Source: Myotis daubentonii
Taxonomy: Eukaryota > Chordata > Mammalia > Chiroptera > Vespertilionidae
DNA: 64,000 bases
Reading direction: 5' to 3'
Assembly (NCBI RefSeq): GCF_963259705.1
Contig: NC_081853.1
Coordinates: 2,790,001 to 2,854,000, forward strand
Shown: positions 20,921-32,784 of the stretch, one piece after another
Position numbering within the stretch: the first letter of the stretch is position 1
Layout of the letters: every line of letters begins with the position of its first letter
The notes under the pieces: model-generated
Database searches by the model: none
Seen by the model: the letters and a program-made list of their open reading frames with translations, nothing else
Told to the model about the DNA's origin: nothing
Translations under genes and position numbers: made by a program

Positions 20921-20976
20921 CTCCCCCCCCCCCGCCCCCCCCCCCCCCGCCCGCTCCCTGGAAACCCTCCTGTCAG
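20896..20976 (+). promoter_or_regulatory. FOXP1 splice acceptor with poly-C tract
   Basis: The acceptor AG is 20975-20976 (cctcctgtcag). Upstream the pyrimidine tract is almost all C: runs of 11 C and 14 C separated by single G (20923-20948). From 20904 to 20974 there is no AG, and the best branch-point-like sequence (ttttaac, A near 20900) is about 75 bases from the acceptor. This suggests a distal branch point. The exon identity makes the acceptor secure; the branch point is inference. Confidence 0.75.
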
Positions 20977-20987
20977 GTTTCTGAGTC

Positions 20988-21161
20988 ATGATGCAAGAAT
21001 CCGGGCCTGAGACAAAAAGTAATGGTTCGGCCATCCAGAACGGGTCGGGCAGCGGCAGCCACTTGCTAGAGTGCGGGAGCCTTCGGGAAGCGCGGTCCAA
21101 CGGGGAGGCGCCGGCCGTGGACGTGGCGCCGGCCGACCTGGCCCACGCGCAGCAGCAGCAG
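20988..21161 (+). CDS. FOXP1: FOXP1 first coding exon (codons 1-58)
   Basis: FOXP1 is a nuclear forkhead transcription factor that forms dimers with other FOXP proteins and represses or activates genes in heart, lung, lymphoid and neural development. This exon encodes only the N-terminus. It begins MMQESG, continues [20 protein letters not shown] and later [10 protein letters not shown], which is the start of the glutamine-rich region. The family signature is unmistakable. The leucine zipper, zinc finger and forkhead domain lie in later exons outside the window. The exon starts at 20977 (11 untranslated bases) and ends at 21161 before GT, in phase 0, with four CAG codons at the edge. The start is the first of two adjacent ATG codons, as in other mammals. 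The open frame runs on to 21257, but the last 96 bases are intron. Compared with the human protein as I recall it, about nine of 58 residues differ. Confidence 0.95.
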
Positions 21162-21167
21162 GTACTG
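21162..21167 (+). promoter_or_regulatory. FOXP1 splice donor after codon 58
   Basis: cag|gtactg ends the exon in the glutamine run. Positions +4 to +6 fit the donor consensus poorly, so it is a weak site by sequence. A better-looking gtgagt lies at 21235 in the same open frame but would leave phase 1, which does not fit the phase-0 junction. Confidence 0.75.
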
Positions 21168-22817
21168 TGCCCGGGAGCCAGGTGTGGAGGGTGGTGGGTG
21201 CCCGCTCCACCGCTTGGTGTGACGCTTGGCCGCGGTGAGTGGCTCCTTTTCACTTGACTACCTGAGTGTCTTTTAAGCCAGCAGCGTGCGAGGGGCCCAG
21301 GGCCTGGCTTAAGAGATGAACTCCGCCCGTGGGAGTTGGAAGTCTTGGGGGCTGGGGTGGAGGGTGAGACGGAGAGGACCCTGGCCACGCCCTCGGAGGC
21401 CCGGGCGGCAGCATACGGGGAATAAAGTGCGCCTTTGGAAAAGGGGTGCACGATGCCTAATGAAAAAGAAATGGCTCACCGACTTACGAAGCCTTAGGAA
21501 GAAGAAATACAAATAAGGGGTAAGAAGTAAGAGGAAAATCAGGGCTTTATAAGAGAGAAAAATTAAGTGAATAAAAGTAGAAACAGAAATACAGGCAGAA
21601 CTGGGTAAATAACAGGCCAGACAGCAGCACACAGGATCGGGGTGAGACGCGGCCCGGCTGCCGGGGCTGCTGCTGTGCACACGTGGCTGCTGGGATGGGC
21701 CGATCCTGTTAGCGCCTTAGGTCCTCCCCTTTGGCGGCTCCCAGCACGCGCACACATGGGACGCGCTCATCCCTGCTGTATCCTTTGTGGGCCTGTGCGT
21801 GGGTACTTGTGAGTGGCAGGTGAACTATTCCCAAAGGTGGCCCAGAAGCCGGGGCTGTGGCTGAAGTGCGGATGCAAATGCAGATGAGGAGCTGCCTTCG
21901 CCTGCCGGCGCGTTGTCCCAGCCGCCCTTGGAGTCCGGACATGTTACTAGTGTTGTTAGTGATACGGACGGTGCTTGTTCCATGTTAGTCCTTGATTCAA
22001 TGTGCAGTACGTAGTTACGGTGCCACTTGGAGAAAACGAGAAAAAGAATGATGCGTTTTGGGCCTTTCTAACAGAAACAGGAATTGTCAGGGGCAGGGGT
22101 GGGGGGTGGGGGGTGGGGGTGGGGGGAGAGTAGCACGCCTCCCAGACATTTCCCTGGACCCCCTGCCAGAGAAGCGTGGGGGATGTCACCAGATTTTATT
22201 CTCTTCTTGCTCAGAATTTTTGAAAATATGAGGAGTCATTCGATCGCTGGTCTATTCGAAATTGGTGGAACCCACAGAACACGGGACCTTCAGAGAGAAG
22301 GAAAGGGAAACTCAGAGACCAGGTCACGTCTTAGCCGAGGCTCAGCTCCCTGACGGTCTCCTGTCGGCAGCCCAGCCCCAGCCCACCTGCGCCGGCAGCA
22401 CGTCAGCTGGGGCTCAGTTTGCTGGGGAGAGACGGTGTGTTCGTCCACGCGGCCTGTTCTAAGCCATGAGACCATTAGAGCGTCAGTCCGGGGGAAGGAC
22501 CACGTGTGTGTGCCTGTGCTGGCGTGTGTGGTGACAGGTGGGCGTGCTCTCTATTGGGATAAAGGACTGGTGTTTGGGTGCCACTCTCTGTGCCCTCCCT
22601 GCAGAGGCCATTCTCCCTGCAGAGGCCAGCCTCAGTGCTTCTCCCTGGAGGAGTGGGGGTGGGGCGGTTGACCAGTGTGTGGTATGAAGCCCAAGTAATC
22701 AGTGTTTAACCCACATTAATTAGATAAATGGAAAATTAACTTCTGAATTTTATTTGAAGAACTTAAAATCATTCACTATCTCAAAGTAGTAAGTCAGCCA
22801 AAAACTTTACATATATA
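21168..22817. other. Unique intron next to the exon
   Basis: GC-rich after the exon, then mixed. A G-rich run (ggggtggggggt type) lies at 22091-22128. Several open frames exist, none recognisable. Confidence 0.5.

Positions 22818-22818
<1 letters not shown>

Positions 22819-22855
<37 letters not shown>
22819..22855. repeat. (CA)n microsatellite
   Basis: An uninterrupted CA dinucleotide run of 37 bases, likely polymorphic. Confidence 0.95.
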
Positions 22856-22858
<3 letters not shown>

Positions 22859-25800
22859 CCCCTCATAACAGCCATGACAAATTAACCTCACAGAAAAAAG
22901 TTATAACAACATCTTCCTTAAAACACATCAATTGCAGAGTTAGTTATCACATCTCCCCTTTTTATTTTGTTTGTAACCACTTTGGAAAAGATATCAAAAA
23001 GATATCTACTTCAAAATTATTTTTTAATATTTTTATAACTGTTTTGTTTCTATTTGCCATGGACGTGTGTTTGGATAAAAGAAAGCAGTTGGGTCCCTCC
23101 CCGCGGCTCTCACCTCACACACGGTGGCGGGCAGGCCTGTCTGGGCTTCTGAAATAAAGCACTGACAGCTGGTTCGCTCCCCTAAGTGCTCGGGGAGCCT
23201 TTGCCGGGCTGTTGGGGAAAAGAAGCTCTAGATGAAATAAGGAAACCTGCAGGATTGCTAAAGTCCACAGCACTAGGTTATCAGAGTTTTCTTCCAACTG
23301 AAAACTGCAATAATTAAGCATTTTGGAGAAATCGAGTGTCAGCATGACGGACGGGGCTGTTTTCATCCTCTTCACTCTGCAGGTTCTTACTTGCAGTGAG
23401 AATTGCAGCAGTGAGAGAATCACAGCCATGCTGAATTCATTACCGCGGCAGCCACACAAAACCGCGGATAAGATTTCAATAACTGCAGGCCACAGTTGAG
23501 TAAACAGTTGCACTGAAATTTAATTCCTGTTGACTTTTCCCCCATTCCTCGCCAGGGGCACATTCTGATTCTGTAGTACAAAGACAACAGGGGTTACAGC
23601 TTTGATTAATGTAGGACAGTGGGAGAGAATTAGAACTGGAAAATACGTTAGAAATCCACGGAACAAAAAGCCGGGGCTGAAAACCCTGGGTACAGAAACG
23701 AGTTAATGATGATGTCTGTGAGCTGAATGGGCAGGGTGGCCTTGCACCACTGCGGCCATTCATGATCTGGGAGCACGTTCCTCCGGCCAGGATTTAGGAT
23801 AAAGACAGTCGGGCCTTTTCGCGTCTGATCCAGACGATGACAGGCAGCTGCAGGTGAGGAGGCCCTGCAGCATCGGAGCAGGGCGCTTGCTCGCGGCGGT
23901 CCACGGAGGGGCCCTGGCTTCTCTGCTGGGTTTGATCTAATCGGTGACTAAATGGTGTCCAAATACAATTGTTTGTGTGTTTTTCTGATCACATAGCTGA
24001 CGGCCTCGATAATGGGGGAAATCTGGCTTTTCCATCTTCTCTTAAAAAATCAGATCTGCTCCCTGAGCTGATGCTTTCACAGGAGCAGCAGTTGTTGGGA
24101 GAAGAATTGCTCCTTGAGCCAGGGAGCCACAGCCCTCTCGTCGGCCTTGGTTCCGCCCAGCAGCCTCGCCCCTTGGTGCCCTCCAGGCCTTGGAGTTGGC
24201 CAGTTCCGGTCGAGGAGCTCCATCCTCACTCAGGAGCCAGGAGAGGCGCTCATCAGCTGGAGGAGCCCCCAGCACCCACCCCAGCTGCCTCCCCCTCCGA
24301 CCAAATGCATTGTCTCTGTGATGTTTCAGCTCCACTTATATCTGGGCTATAACACTATTACAACAATAGTTCTCTAATAACATAATTTGATAGAGTTTCT
24401 GAGCATTTTCTTTTAGCCATTGAGTAACTCTTTACCCAATACCATCTCTGCTTTTACTTCCGATTATGCTGCCCCATGTCTGGTCTGTGGAAGTTGTGTG
24501 CGGGATGTGCACTCCTCCATTATGAAACTCAGCAACAAATACTATTACCAATTGCTGAAGTTTCTTCTTAAAGAAAGGGTTTTAAAATGTCCAAAGCAAT
24601 TTCATAAACTGTGTGGATTAATGCATTTTAAAAGTCGCGAGTTTAGGGAGCAGAGTTTTATTTCCATGTTGCTCAGATGAGAGCTTTCAGATAAGCACAT
24701 CACATAGAGCATAATGTTTAGAAGTTTTCCGTGTACAGCATATGCAGCAGGTCAGTTAACAGAATGCAGCCTGGAAAATGTTTATTCAATAAAAATGAAT
24801 AGCTGGTACATAAAACAGCGATTTCTTAACAAGATTCTATTTAATGACGGGTTTTTCAGATTTTTTGTGGGTTCCACCTGGCAGTTTTATTGTCTGCAAA
24901 TCGGTATGGGGAGAGCTTCGGTCACTGGTTTTGAGGTGTGGCTATCATTTTACATTTAGAGATAGTCTATAAGAAAGACATAAAAAAGGAATTCTATGTG
25001 GAATTTAAACATGTATTATTTAGAGAGTGTGGATAAGCTGTATGTTTATTTCATATAATTTCTTTGATATTTGGCTTAAGGTGTTGGACCTTTTAGCCCA
25101 AAAGATAGTGGTACATGGTTTATGTTAATGTGAAAGAAAGAGACAGAATGTTGGATGACTATTAAGGGGGTAAGAGAGGTAGGAAGGATAGGGAGCTTTG
25201 AAAAATCATTAAAGACAAGGAGGAGGATTCAGTGGGGAGGGGGATTCAGTGGGTTGAATTTTGCCCATGAAATGGAGGACGTAAGGCTTATTCATTACAC
25301 GGGATGAGAGAAGCTCTGAGAAATAGGATACGTGTGACAGGACTCAAGAATAGAGCTTGTTGTGTAAGTTCAAAGGGGATGTTGAGAACACACTCTCAGA
25401 GCAGCCGGGAGAATCCTGAGTGTATACCCGGGGGTTCTCTGGATGTGAGAAACATAATTATAATGACCAAAGTGTCAAGTTTCAGCATAAATCAATTCGC
25501 AAACATTACAAATTCTTCTCTTCATTTTCAAAATGGCAGCATAGATTCCTCATGTGGTTGTTGGCACTAAAAGTATGAGTGGAAATTGAGCACAAGAGGA
25601 AGTTGTTCTGCCTACATCTTCAATGTAACAGCCTCCGTAGAAGACAGTGCCTGGGAGAAATGGCTGCCGGTGTGTGGATGGGCAGGAGCCCTGTGAAGGG
25701 AGCCACCCTTCTCCTCACTCTTACCCACACGCCCATGAGGCCGCACCAGCATCTCACTGGCCATCCTTTACCTGTTCCTCACCCTGTACAGGAGTCCCCC

Positions 25801-26669
25801 ATGATGAGGTGGGTCTATAGGGAAGACTGGGCAGCAGTGGCCAGTTCCGCCTTATCATTCTTCTTTTCCTTTGATAAAGGTCGCTTATGACCTTCTTTAG
25901 GAATACACTCAGGGGGCCTTTTCACTGCAGCTGCCAGGCACGGTGTCTGAAAGGAGGGTCTTTAATGTCATTGGAAGGGAAACAGGGCCAGCGTATCTGT
26001 GTCCACACGGGGCAGTGCTGGAAGGGAGCGCAGAAGGTAGGAAGGCTTATTGAGTGCCTCCTGGGGCCAGCGCTGTGCTGGGGCGAGAACGCCCCTCCCA
26101 GATGGGAGGAGACCCAGGCTGTCATGGCCAAGGGAGCTCTCCGCTAGGCTACCCTCCTTTTGGAGACAGAGTTCAAATGTCACAGAAAATATTGATGGCC
26201 AAAGCTATCCTGTAGGAATCGGTGCCACCGAACGTTATAGAAAACAACACAGACAAACCGAAATAAAACTGAGACAGGAAGTCCGGTAATTCTGGCAAAT
26301 GATGCAAAGGCAGCCACACAACGAGTTTCTGCTCTTCTCCCTCCCTGTTATGGCTCTTTCTAGAAAAGGCATATTTCCCCCTGAAGGTTAGACTTGGTTC
26401 TCTACTCTGTGAGCTTGGACTGGCCTTTCATCCAAACACTGTTTCCACGGGTTATGGACATGCGATGTGAGCCTTGTATGCACTCTTCCCAGTTTTGATT
26501 ACCTAACAGTTCTGTGTCATTAATCTCTCCCTGAAAACTAAGACGGCACGGGAAACAAGACGAAAAAGAGCCGTGTGCTCAGGTAAGAGAGCGGGACAGT
26601 AGAAGCTCTAGGAGGGAAGTGCGCATCGCTACCTTGATAAGGTAATTTCAACTCTGACCCCTGAGCTCA
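22856..26669. other. Long unique, largely CpG-poor intron
   Basis: Mostly AT-rich unique DNA, particularly 22860-23100 and 24340-25660, with little recognisable repeat sequence. Such repeat-poor blocks in developmental gene introns often contain conserved enhancers. A MIR/L2-like tail (cttattgagtgcctcctggg) lies near 26046. No exon is supported; the open frame at 23969-24352 is GC-driven in its second half and not FOXP1-like. Confidence 0.45.
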
Positions 26670-26690
26670 TAATAATAATAATAATAATAT
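26670..26690. repeat. (AAT)n microsatellite
   Basis: Seven consecutive AAT triplets. Confidence 0.9.
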
Positions 26691-29543
26691 ACTCGCTCTC
26701 TCTTGTCTAATCAGAAATCTCTTATTGAACTTTCAGGAGGTCTGACTTTAATGGTAATTTGTGGACAGGTTAGCTTTGATGATTGCAAAGAGTTTGCTTT
26801 GCAAAACTCGCCGGCTTCTGTCTGCCCTCGGAAGGCAGGGACCCACTTGCTGCTTTGCAAGTGCTTGCCGTTATCGCCCGCAGGTGCTGAGCAGGCGGAA
26901 TCGGCTGTTTGTATAATGCACACCCGTAGCTCCCTGATGAGGTCCAATGCACTGTTAGGTGGTGCACAGAGTACTTGATAAAAAGGGTTACAAGGTGACT
27001 GCTTTTATGACAAAGTAGAATAGCATTATAAATGCAAGTGGCAGACGGAGCCACAGAGGGAAGTTTATGTGGAGAATTGAACCCCATATTAGAAAGGTTC
27101 TTTTCATCACTTGGTCTTTGAACTCAAATCTATTGTAATTGTGAAGTGTTACTTGTAACATTCCAGAGACCCTTTGCTCAATACTGTTTGATTTGGTTCA
27201 GAGAAATACAACCACACTTTTTCTTATCCTCTCTCACAAGGAAATGCCGGCAAGGGAGTTTCACACCGGGCCCAGGTCTCTGCTCTGTCCCAAGTGAGCT
27301 GCCCTGGAAAGCATGGGCACCTTGGTTTCCCAGCTTTAGCTTTCTTAAAATTCATTTATTCCTTTGTCTGCATGTTCTTTCGTTTAGCTAATACTGGCTG
27401 TGCTTGCCTATGTGTAAGGCAGTGTGGGACCAAACTATGGGTGGCGTGTTGGTGTTGGGAAAGCGTGGGGCGTGGCAGTGGAGGCGGCAGGCAGGTTCGG
27501 AGGTCAGTGGGCTCAGCGTGTGGGGGCTTGAGTATCTAAGCCAAGGGGTTTCAGAGCAGAAAGGCCAGAGAGGAGGCAGTGTTCTCAAGGTGAATTAGAA
27601 GGCTGGGCCCGGCCTGGCTGCAAGGAAGGAGATTCAGAGAGTCATCGCAGTGACAAGATATTGCAGCTGGCCCAGAATCTAGTGCTGGGGCCCTGACCCT
27701 CACTCCTCTAGTTGAGGGTACCCTGTTGTTGACCATCTTGCTTCCTGCATTTCTCAACTACGGTTGAACCCGTTCCATGGCGTTCCTGGGCGCAGCATGG
27801 CGCCTGGCCCGGGGCACATCTTGGGCAGACGCATTGTGAGTGCCTGGAATAGGAAGAGAAAGGAGGCCTGGATCAAACGTGAGTGTTGGAGAGCAGCAGG
27901 GCCTTTGAATTAGGTGTGGAGGCATCAAGGAGTGGGAGTCATGGGGCTGATTCAGGATGCCCATCTGAAGACCTCCCACGCGGCACCAAGAACGGGGAGC
28001 ATTCCCGGGGAAGAGCCCAAGCTCCCCCTTACCTGTCACTGTTGTGACTGTGGTGACATGAGAAAGAAAGCACAGATATAATTTGTAAATAAAGGACGGA
28101 CTTATTTCCCAAAGTCCTCCCCATTTTTTAAAGTGTTTTTTAAAAAAGGACCCTCTTATGTTCACTAAAGCTTACTGTTTGTATATGTTTGTTCAGTTTA
28201 AAATTATGGAGAATCGTCCCTTCAGCTTTGCCAGTTACTAATGAGCATATCTTCCGAGTCACAGGGGCGGGGGTGCTGATAAGCTGCTTCTGATCCTGTT
28301 GATCGTGGAATGAACTTGTCTCTGGTGAGACTGAAACCAAGATGCTAGGTCTGTGCTAGCGTCTCCGCCCCACACGGACGCTGCTGCTTAGAATGAGTTT
28401 GCTTTTTAAAGCGAAGGGGGTGCATTTGGGTTTCTTCTGTTGGAAAGTCCAGTGTGCGCGTATCAGGCAGCTGGAGCAGCAGAAGGCGCCCCTGCAGGGT
28501 CAGGTCCGGCCTCGGGGGGAGCTGCGCCCGCCCGCGGAGGCCACTGGGGGAAGGCGCTCTGCTCTCGTCCACTTTCTGCTATGGCACCTCCCAGTTCCCC
28601 AGGTCTCCTTGAGTTCCACTGTTATACCTACAAAGACTGCCCCTTTACCTGGACCCAAAATAACTTTAACTTCCTAACACAGATTCATCTTTAGCGAAAT
28701 TTCTTAAAGTAGACCGTTTACTACCCAATTCATCATCCACACAACTGTAAGTGATTGTCAGTGTCACAGCCTCTTGTTGAAAGAATCAGCTGACAGAAAT
28801 CTGTTTTATCTCTGCGCCTTTTCTCTCCCTCACCACCCCCCACACACACTGAAGGGGAGCTGACATGGCGTCTTCTTAGTCATTCAAACCCAATAACTTT
28901 TCATCTGAAGGTTAAGTGGTGAGATATAAACTAAAAGATGATAATATCAATTCCATGTTCACTGAAGGGCACAATAGACCTCTTTCTAGTAGAGGGAAAA
29001 TTGTGCATAAAATGTCTTTTGCTTTTCAACAGCAGAGCCATGCCTCTCAGAGCCAAAGAAAGAAAGACTTTTGGAAAATTTAATAAAATAATACATAACA
29101 TCCTAAAGTAAGGCAAAAGTGGCCTTTTATTATTGCAATTATTAAGTATTAATTTTTCAAGGTTGCATGGTAAGAAATAGTTCCATTGTTATTGCCGCCT
29201 GTATTGCCTCCTGTCATCCTTCCGCAAACCCAGCGGCCTCTGCAAGGTTAAAGGCGGGGGTAGCATGGCGTGATGTTCGTTCATTCCGGGCTGTTTTCGG
29301 TGCTAATGTGCAGATAAATAACACCGTGAGAATATTGCTCACCTTGCCTCTTTTTCCCTCCAACTTGTGGTATTTCCATTCCGATTCCATAGAAATTCAA
29401 CAAATTCAACATCCAAAAGGATGAAGTGAAAATGGCTTCACCATGTGCATTTTCTTATGATCTTCTGATTATCTCATTAGTTTTGGACTTGTCTTAGAAA
29501 CGCACAGCTGCGCTGTGTATTCTATGTGTATGCATGTGCATTT
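26691..29543. other. Unique intronic sequence
   Basis: Mixed composition with CpG-poor AT-rich stretches at 26690-27240 and 28680-29500. A GC-rich patch lies at 28440-28590. No transposon termini or genes are recognised. Confidence 0.5.
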
Positions 29544-29551
29544 ATCTAGAG

Positions 29552-29773
29552 CAGGGTTCTCAACCTGTGGGTCACGACCCTTTAGGGGTCGAACGACCCT
29601 TTCACAGGAGTCGCCTAAAGACCATCGGAAAACACATAGATAATTACACATTGTTTTTGTGATGAATCACTATGCTTTAATTATGTTCAATTTGTAACAA
29701 TGAAATTGGGGGTCACCACAACATGAGGAACTGTGTTAAAGGGTCGCGGCATTAGGAAGGCTGAGAACCACTG
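29552..29773 (+). mobile_element. SPIN-type hAT element, short form
   Basis: A 222-bp copy from cagggttctcaacctgtggg to gctgagaaccactg is flanked by perfect 8-bp duplications atctagag (29544-29551 and 29774-29781). It has the same internal structure as the 14607 copy, without the middle segment. Confidence 0.95.
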
Positions 29774-29928
29774 ATCTAGAGACTTCCTGTGTCATTAACA
29801 TCTTTTAAGAGGGGAAAGCATCACACATAAGCTGAGTGTGTGCTATTCACAATGCTATGGTCCAGAGGATATCTGTGAGAGTGACTCACAGTTACAGTTG
29901 TCAGGAGTGCATCTGGAAGGAATTTTAA

Positions 29929-30134
29929 CCCTTTCGGTCCAACGTCGAGGCTGACTCGACAGACCAGGCGCTAGGAGCCGGTCCAACGTCGAGGCTGACT
30001 CGACAGACCAGGCGCTAGGAGCAGGTCCAACGTCGAGGCTGAGGTCGACACCACAGACCGGTTCAACATTCAATCCGTCAATTAATTTGGACCAGACTGT
30101 TTGAATTCCAAAAATAAATTTGGACCCCAAAGGG
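29929..30134. mobile_element. piggyBac-like miniature element
   Basis: The element is flanked on both sides by TTAA (29925-29928 and 30135-30138), the obligatory piggyBac target. Its ends are inverted: CCCTTTCGGTCC at the left and, reversed, CCCTTTGGGGTCC at the right. At 206 bp it cannot encode transposase, so it is non-autonomous. Inside are about 2.8 copies of a 44-bp repeat, each with the inverted motif GTCGAG-CTCGAC. Active and recently active piggyBac elements are known in vesper bats. Confidence 0.88.
29936..30060. repeat. 44-bp tandem repeat inside piggyBac-like element
   Basis: Units start with ggtccaacgtcgaggctga at 29936, 29980 and 30024. The first two are nearly identical; the third diverges after its first half. 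Confidence 0.92.
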
Positions 30135-30255
30135 TTAAACTTGTCTCAGCCATTTCTTCAGTATCTTCACTGGGAGGTTCTAGGTACGAAGCACATGGGA
30201 AGCCTGCAGATATACCAGGGATTGGTGAACTAAGCCAGGAGAAGGCCAAAGCTGA

Positions 30256-30540
30256 CACCTTTTTTTTTTTTTTTTTAATCCTCACCCGAGAATATGTTTC
30301 TTTTGATTTCTAGAGAGAGAAAGAGGAGGAGGGAGGAAGGAAGAGAGAGAAAGAGAGAAACATCGTTATGAGAGCGCAACATGTACCAGTTGCCTCCCGT
30401 ACATGCCCCAACTGGGCTCAGTCCCACAGCCTTTTGGTGTATGGGACGAGGCTCCAGGCACCGGAGCCACTGCAGGACTGCCACCTGTTTCTTGAGGACG
30501 GTTTATTGAGCCAGCCACACCACCCGCTCGTGACCGCCCA
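30256..30540 (-). mobile_element. Older VES-type SINE
   Basis: In reverse orientation, a T-run (30261-30276; poly-A tail on the minus strand) is followed by aatcctcacccgagaatat, a purine-rich gagagaaagag block and gaaacatcgttatgagagcg. Then comes a diverged tRNA-related part (cagttgcctcccgtacatgc, gccccaactggg). This is the order of bat VES SINEs. The tRNA-like head is degraded, so the right edge is uncertain and no target duplication was found. Confidence 0.75.
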
Positions 30541-32572
30541 TGCTTTCTCCCTGCAGCAGCCTGGGTGAGTTGTTGCAACAGAAAATGTGTGGTGCGCAAA
30601 GCCTCACATACTCATTATCTGGTTCTCTACAAAGAAAGTGTGCTGGCTCCTGGATGAGTGGATGGCAGATGTGGTAAGATTAGCCTTTCAGAACCTTCTG
30701 CTCTTATTTATAGCGACAAAACTGAGGGATCATCACTTACCCTTTTCTAAATTATCTGTCAAAAAATTACCCTAATTTAAGACATTGTTTTGCATTTTCT
30801 GGAGTGATAAATACCATACCTTAGGCTTTCTTCCGAACCATGTTATTGAATGGATCTTACAAAGTGAAGGGTCTCCTGTCATGGGCAGTCCCAGGGCTCG
30901 CCAGGCGCCTGCTCACAGGTGGAGGCGGGACACGGAGTGCGTCACTCAAACCCAGATGGCCTTGGCTGTGGTTCTCTCACAGAGAAACGTGACATAAACA
31001 GGTAGCGTATCTTATGGCCATGGCCCCTTGTTTGGCTAGAAGATAAAAAGCAATATCCTGAATATCTGTCTCCCTGCATTTATAAAATTCATAATCTAAT
31101 CAGAGTGGAACAAGACATTAACATATGCATTAAATATCAATAAAAACTCCAAGCAAATAAAGATAAGCTGTAGAAGAGATGCAAATGGCTAATCAACAGA
31201 TGAGTGATTTAAGCAATAAATCTTCAGTGACCCAGAGAAGAAGGGTTCCTTTGAGTCTGTGTTGGTGGGATTTTTAAAGACCATGGAAAAATTGAGGAAA
31301 AAGTAATTCAGCACGTGTGCACCTGCTGCCGTAGACTAGTCCTTTCAGGAGGAGATGCGGATAGAGGGACGCACTGAGCTCTCTGGCCCGTGACTCGGGT
31401 ATTAATGCCCAAGAGGCATGTCTGCCATTTTGCCATCTTTAATTTGGGTAAGAAAGGATGGGTTTCTGTTACGGGTCAGCTGGAGTGTGCGCGGGGCAGA
31501 GGTCTTTGTGTGCCGGACACCAGTGTCTGCCTGTGTTGGTCTCCAGGAAATGGCCCAGGCCTGTCTGCTACACAGACCATTGCCTGAGTTCCATGTACGA
31601 TTTCCAGAAATCAATGCAGGCCATTTGGGTTGTTATCTATATTTCACCTACTTTCATATTATATTTTAGCTAATTCATCAGTGTCATACAGCTAGAACAA
31701 TTGAAACCATAATGCCTCATTTCCAAACAGTTGTCAAATTTTGAAGACGTTTGCTCAGTCCAGATGTTCATGAACTGACATCTTTCCCAGGAAATGCATG
31801 GGCCTTGTATTGGTGTCTAAGTTTGTTGTCAGATATATGAAAACCTCTGTATTCTTCCAAGGGAGTGGGTTTCTCTGGCTAATCCTTATCTCTCATTCCA
31901 TCATTCTTACATTTTGCAGGTTACGGTCGCCTCTTTACCAATCTGATGAGACCCCAGCGTTGTGTGGCTCTGACAGGTGTGGGTCAGTGTCTGTGTAATT
32001 TTCTGTTATAGCTTCATGTGCATCGTGCCCAGCCCCTCCCTCAGTTAAAACACCGCACGTGCCGTGCTGCAGGTTAGCCAGAGGCACCAGCTGGCCCCTC
32101 CTTTTGACAGCTCTTCATCGCTTTCCTGTGTTTCATGAATGTTAAGTATATTAGTAGCCTATCTTTGATATGGAAAAGGTTTCCTCTTTGGCTCTAATTG
32201 CTTACCAGTGTGTCCCTGGAATTAGTCTGTGGTTGTCTTACATGTAGCATTAAATGCCAGCTCTGAAGAAAGCTGTGGAAAGTCAGGTCATACAAAGCTT
32301 CTAAGGTCTTTTATGTTCATTCAAATGTGATCACTATGTTTACAAACCCTTGAGCTCTTCTAATTGAACCCTATAAACTAGTTATAAATCAGCAAAGATG
32401 AGATCGACCCCCCGCAGCACTGGCACTGCCTTCTGTGGCCGATGGGAGTGCAGGTTTGTGTCGCCATCTGGGCTCGTCTGTTTGGCGTTGGGCATGAAGG
32501 GGCTTCGCACAGCCCTACCCTTTGATTCAGGGGTGCACTTTGGCTGAGAGGTGGTGCAGCATTCATCAGGGT
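30541..32572. other. Unique intron with faint old repeats
   Basis: Mixed, mostly CpG-poor sequence. 31070-31200 has a weak LINE2-like look (cctgcatttataaaattcat region), but too diverged to call. No gene is recognised. Confidence 0.45.
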
Positions 32573-32757
32573 CTCCATGTTTTATGTGCATTGGAATCAC
32601 CTGGAGGGTGACTTCAAGTAAAACAGAGCCTGCTGGGCCTGCCCTCAGAGCGCTTTATTCTGTGGTGCCTGGAGTGGGGCCTGATAATCTGCATTTCTGA
32701 TACTTTTAATCCATTCTCTGCTGCTGTTTGGAGGTCACACTTCGATAGACCCCTCAA
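32573..32757 (+). mobile_element. MER5A-like hAT fragment
   Basis: tgtgcattggaatcacctgg, ctgctgggcctgccctcaga and gataatctgcatttctgata match the conserved order of MER5A, an ancient eutherian hAT-Charlie miniature element. Termini are decayed. Confidence 0.8.
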
Positions 32758-32784
32758 AAAGGTAGAGTATCTAAAAGCATAGTC

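Larger units (their letters stand above)
1..20976 (+). other. FOXP1: FOXP1 intron upstream of the first coding exon
   Basis: The segment ends in a splice acceptor (AG at 20975-20976) directly before the exon that carries the FOXP1 start codon. In other mammals that exon is preceded by untranslated exons separated by very long introns, so this whole stretch is inferred to be intron, possibly holding an unrecognised untranslated exon. No open frame in it resembles a known protein. GC-rich and AT-rich unique sequence alternate, interrupted by the mobile elements listed separately. The transcription direction is inferred from the exon. Confidence 0.75.

Noticed and set aside
21162..21257. Continuation of the FOXP1 frame past codon 58
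   Set aside because: The sequence departs from FOXP1 exactly at the GT donor; the extension is intron read-through.
23969..24352. Open frame after an acceptor-like tctgatcacatag, rich in Gln/Glu/Leu
   Set aside because: It does not match the FOXP1 segment expected after codon 58, has no clear donor, and its second half is simply GC-rich.
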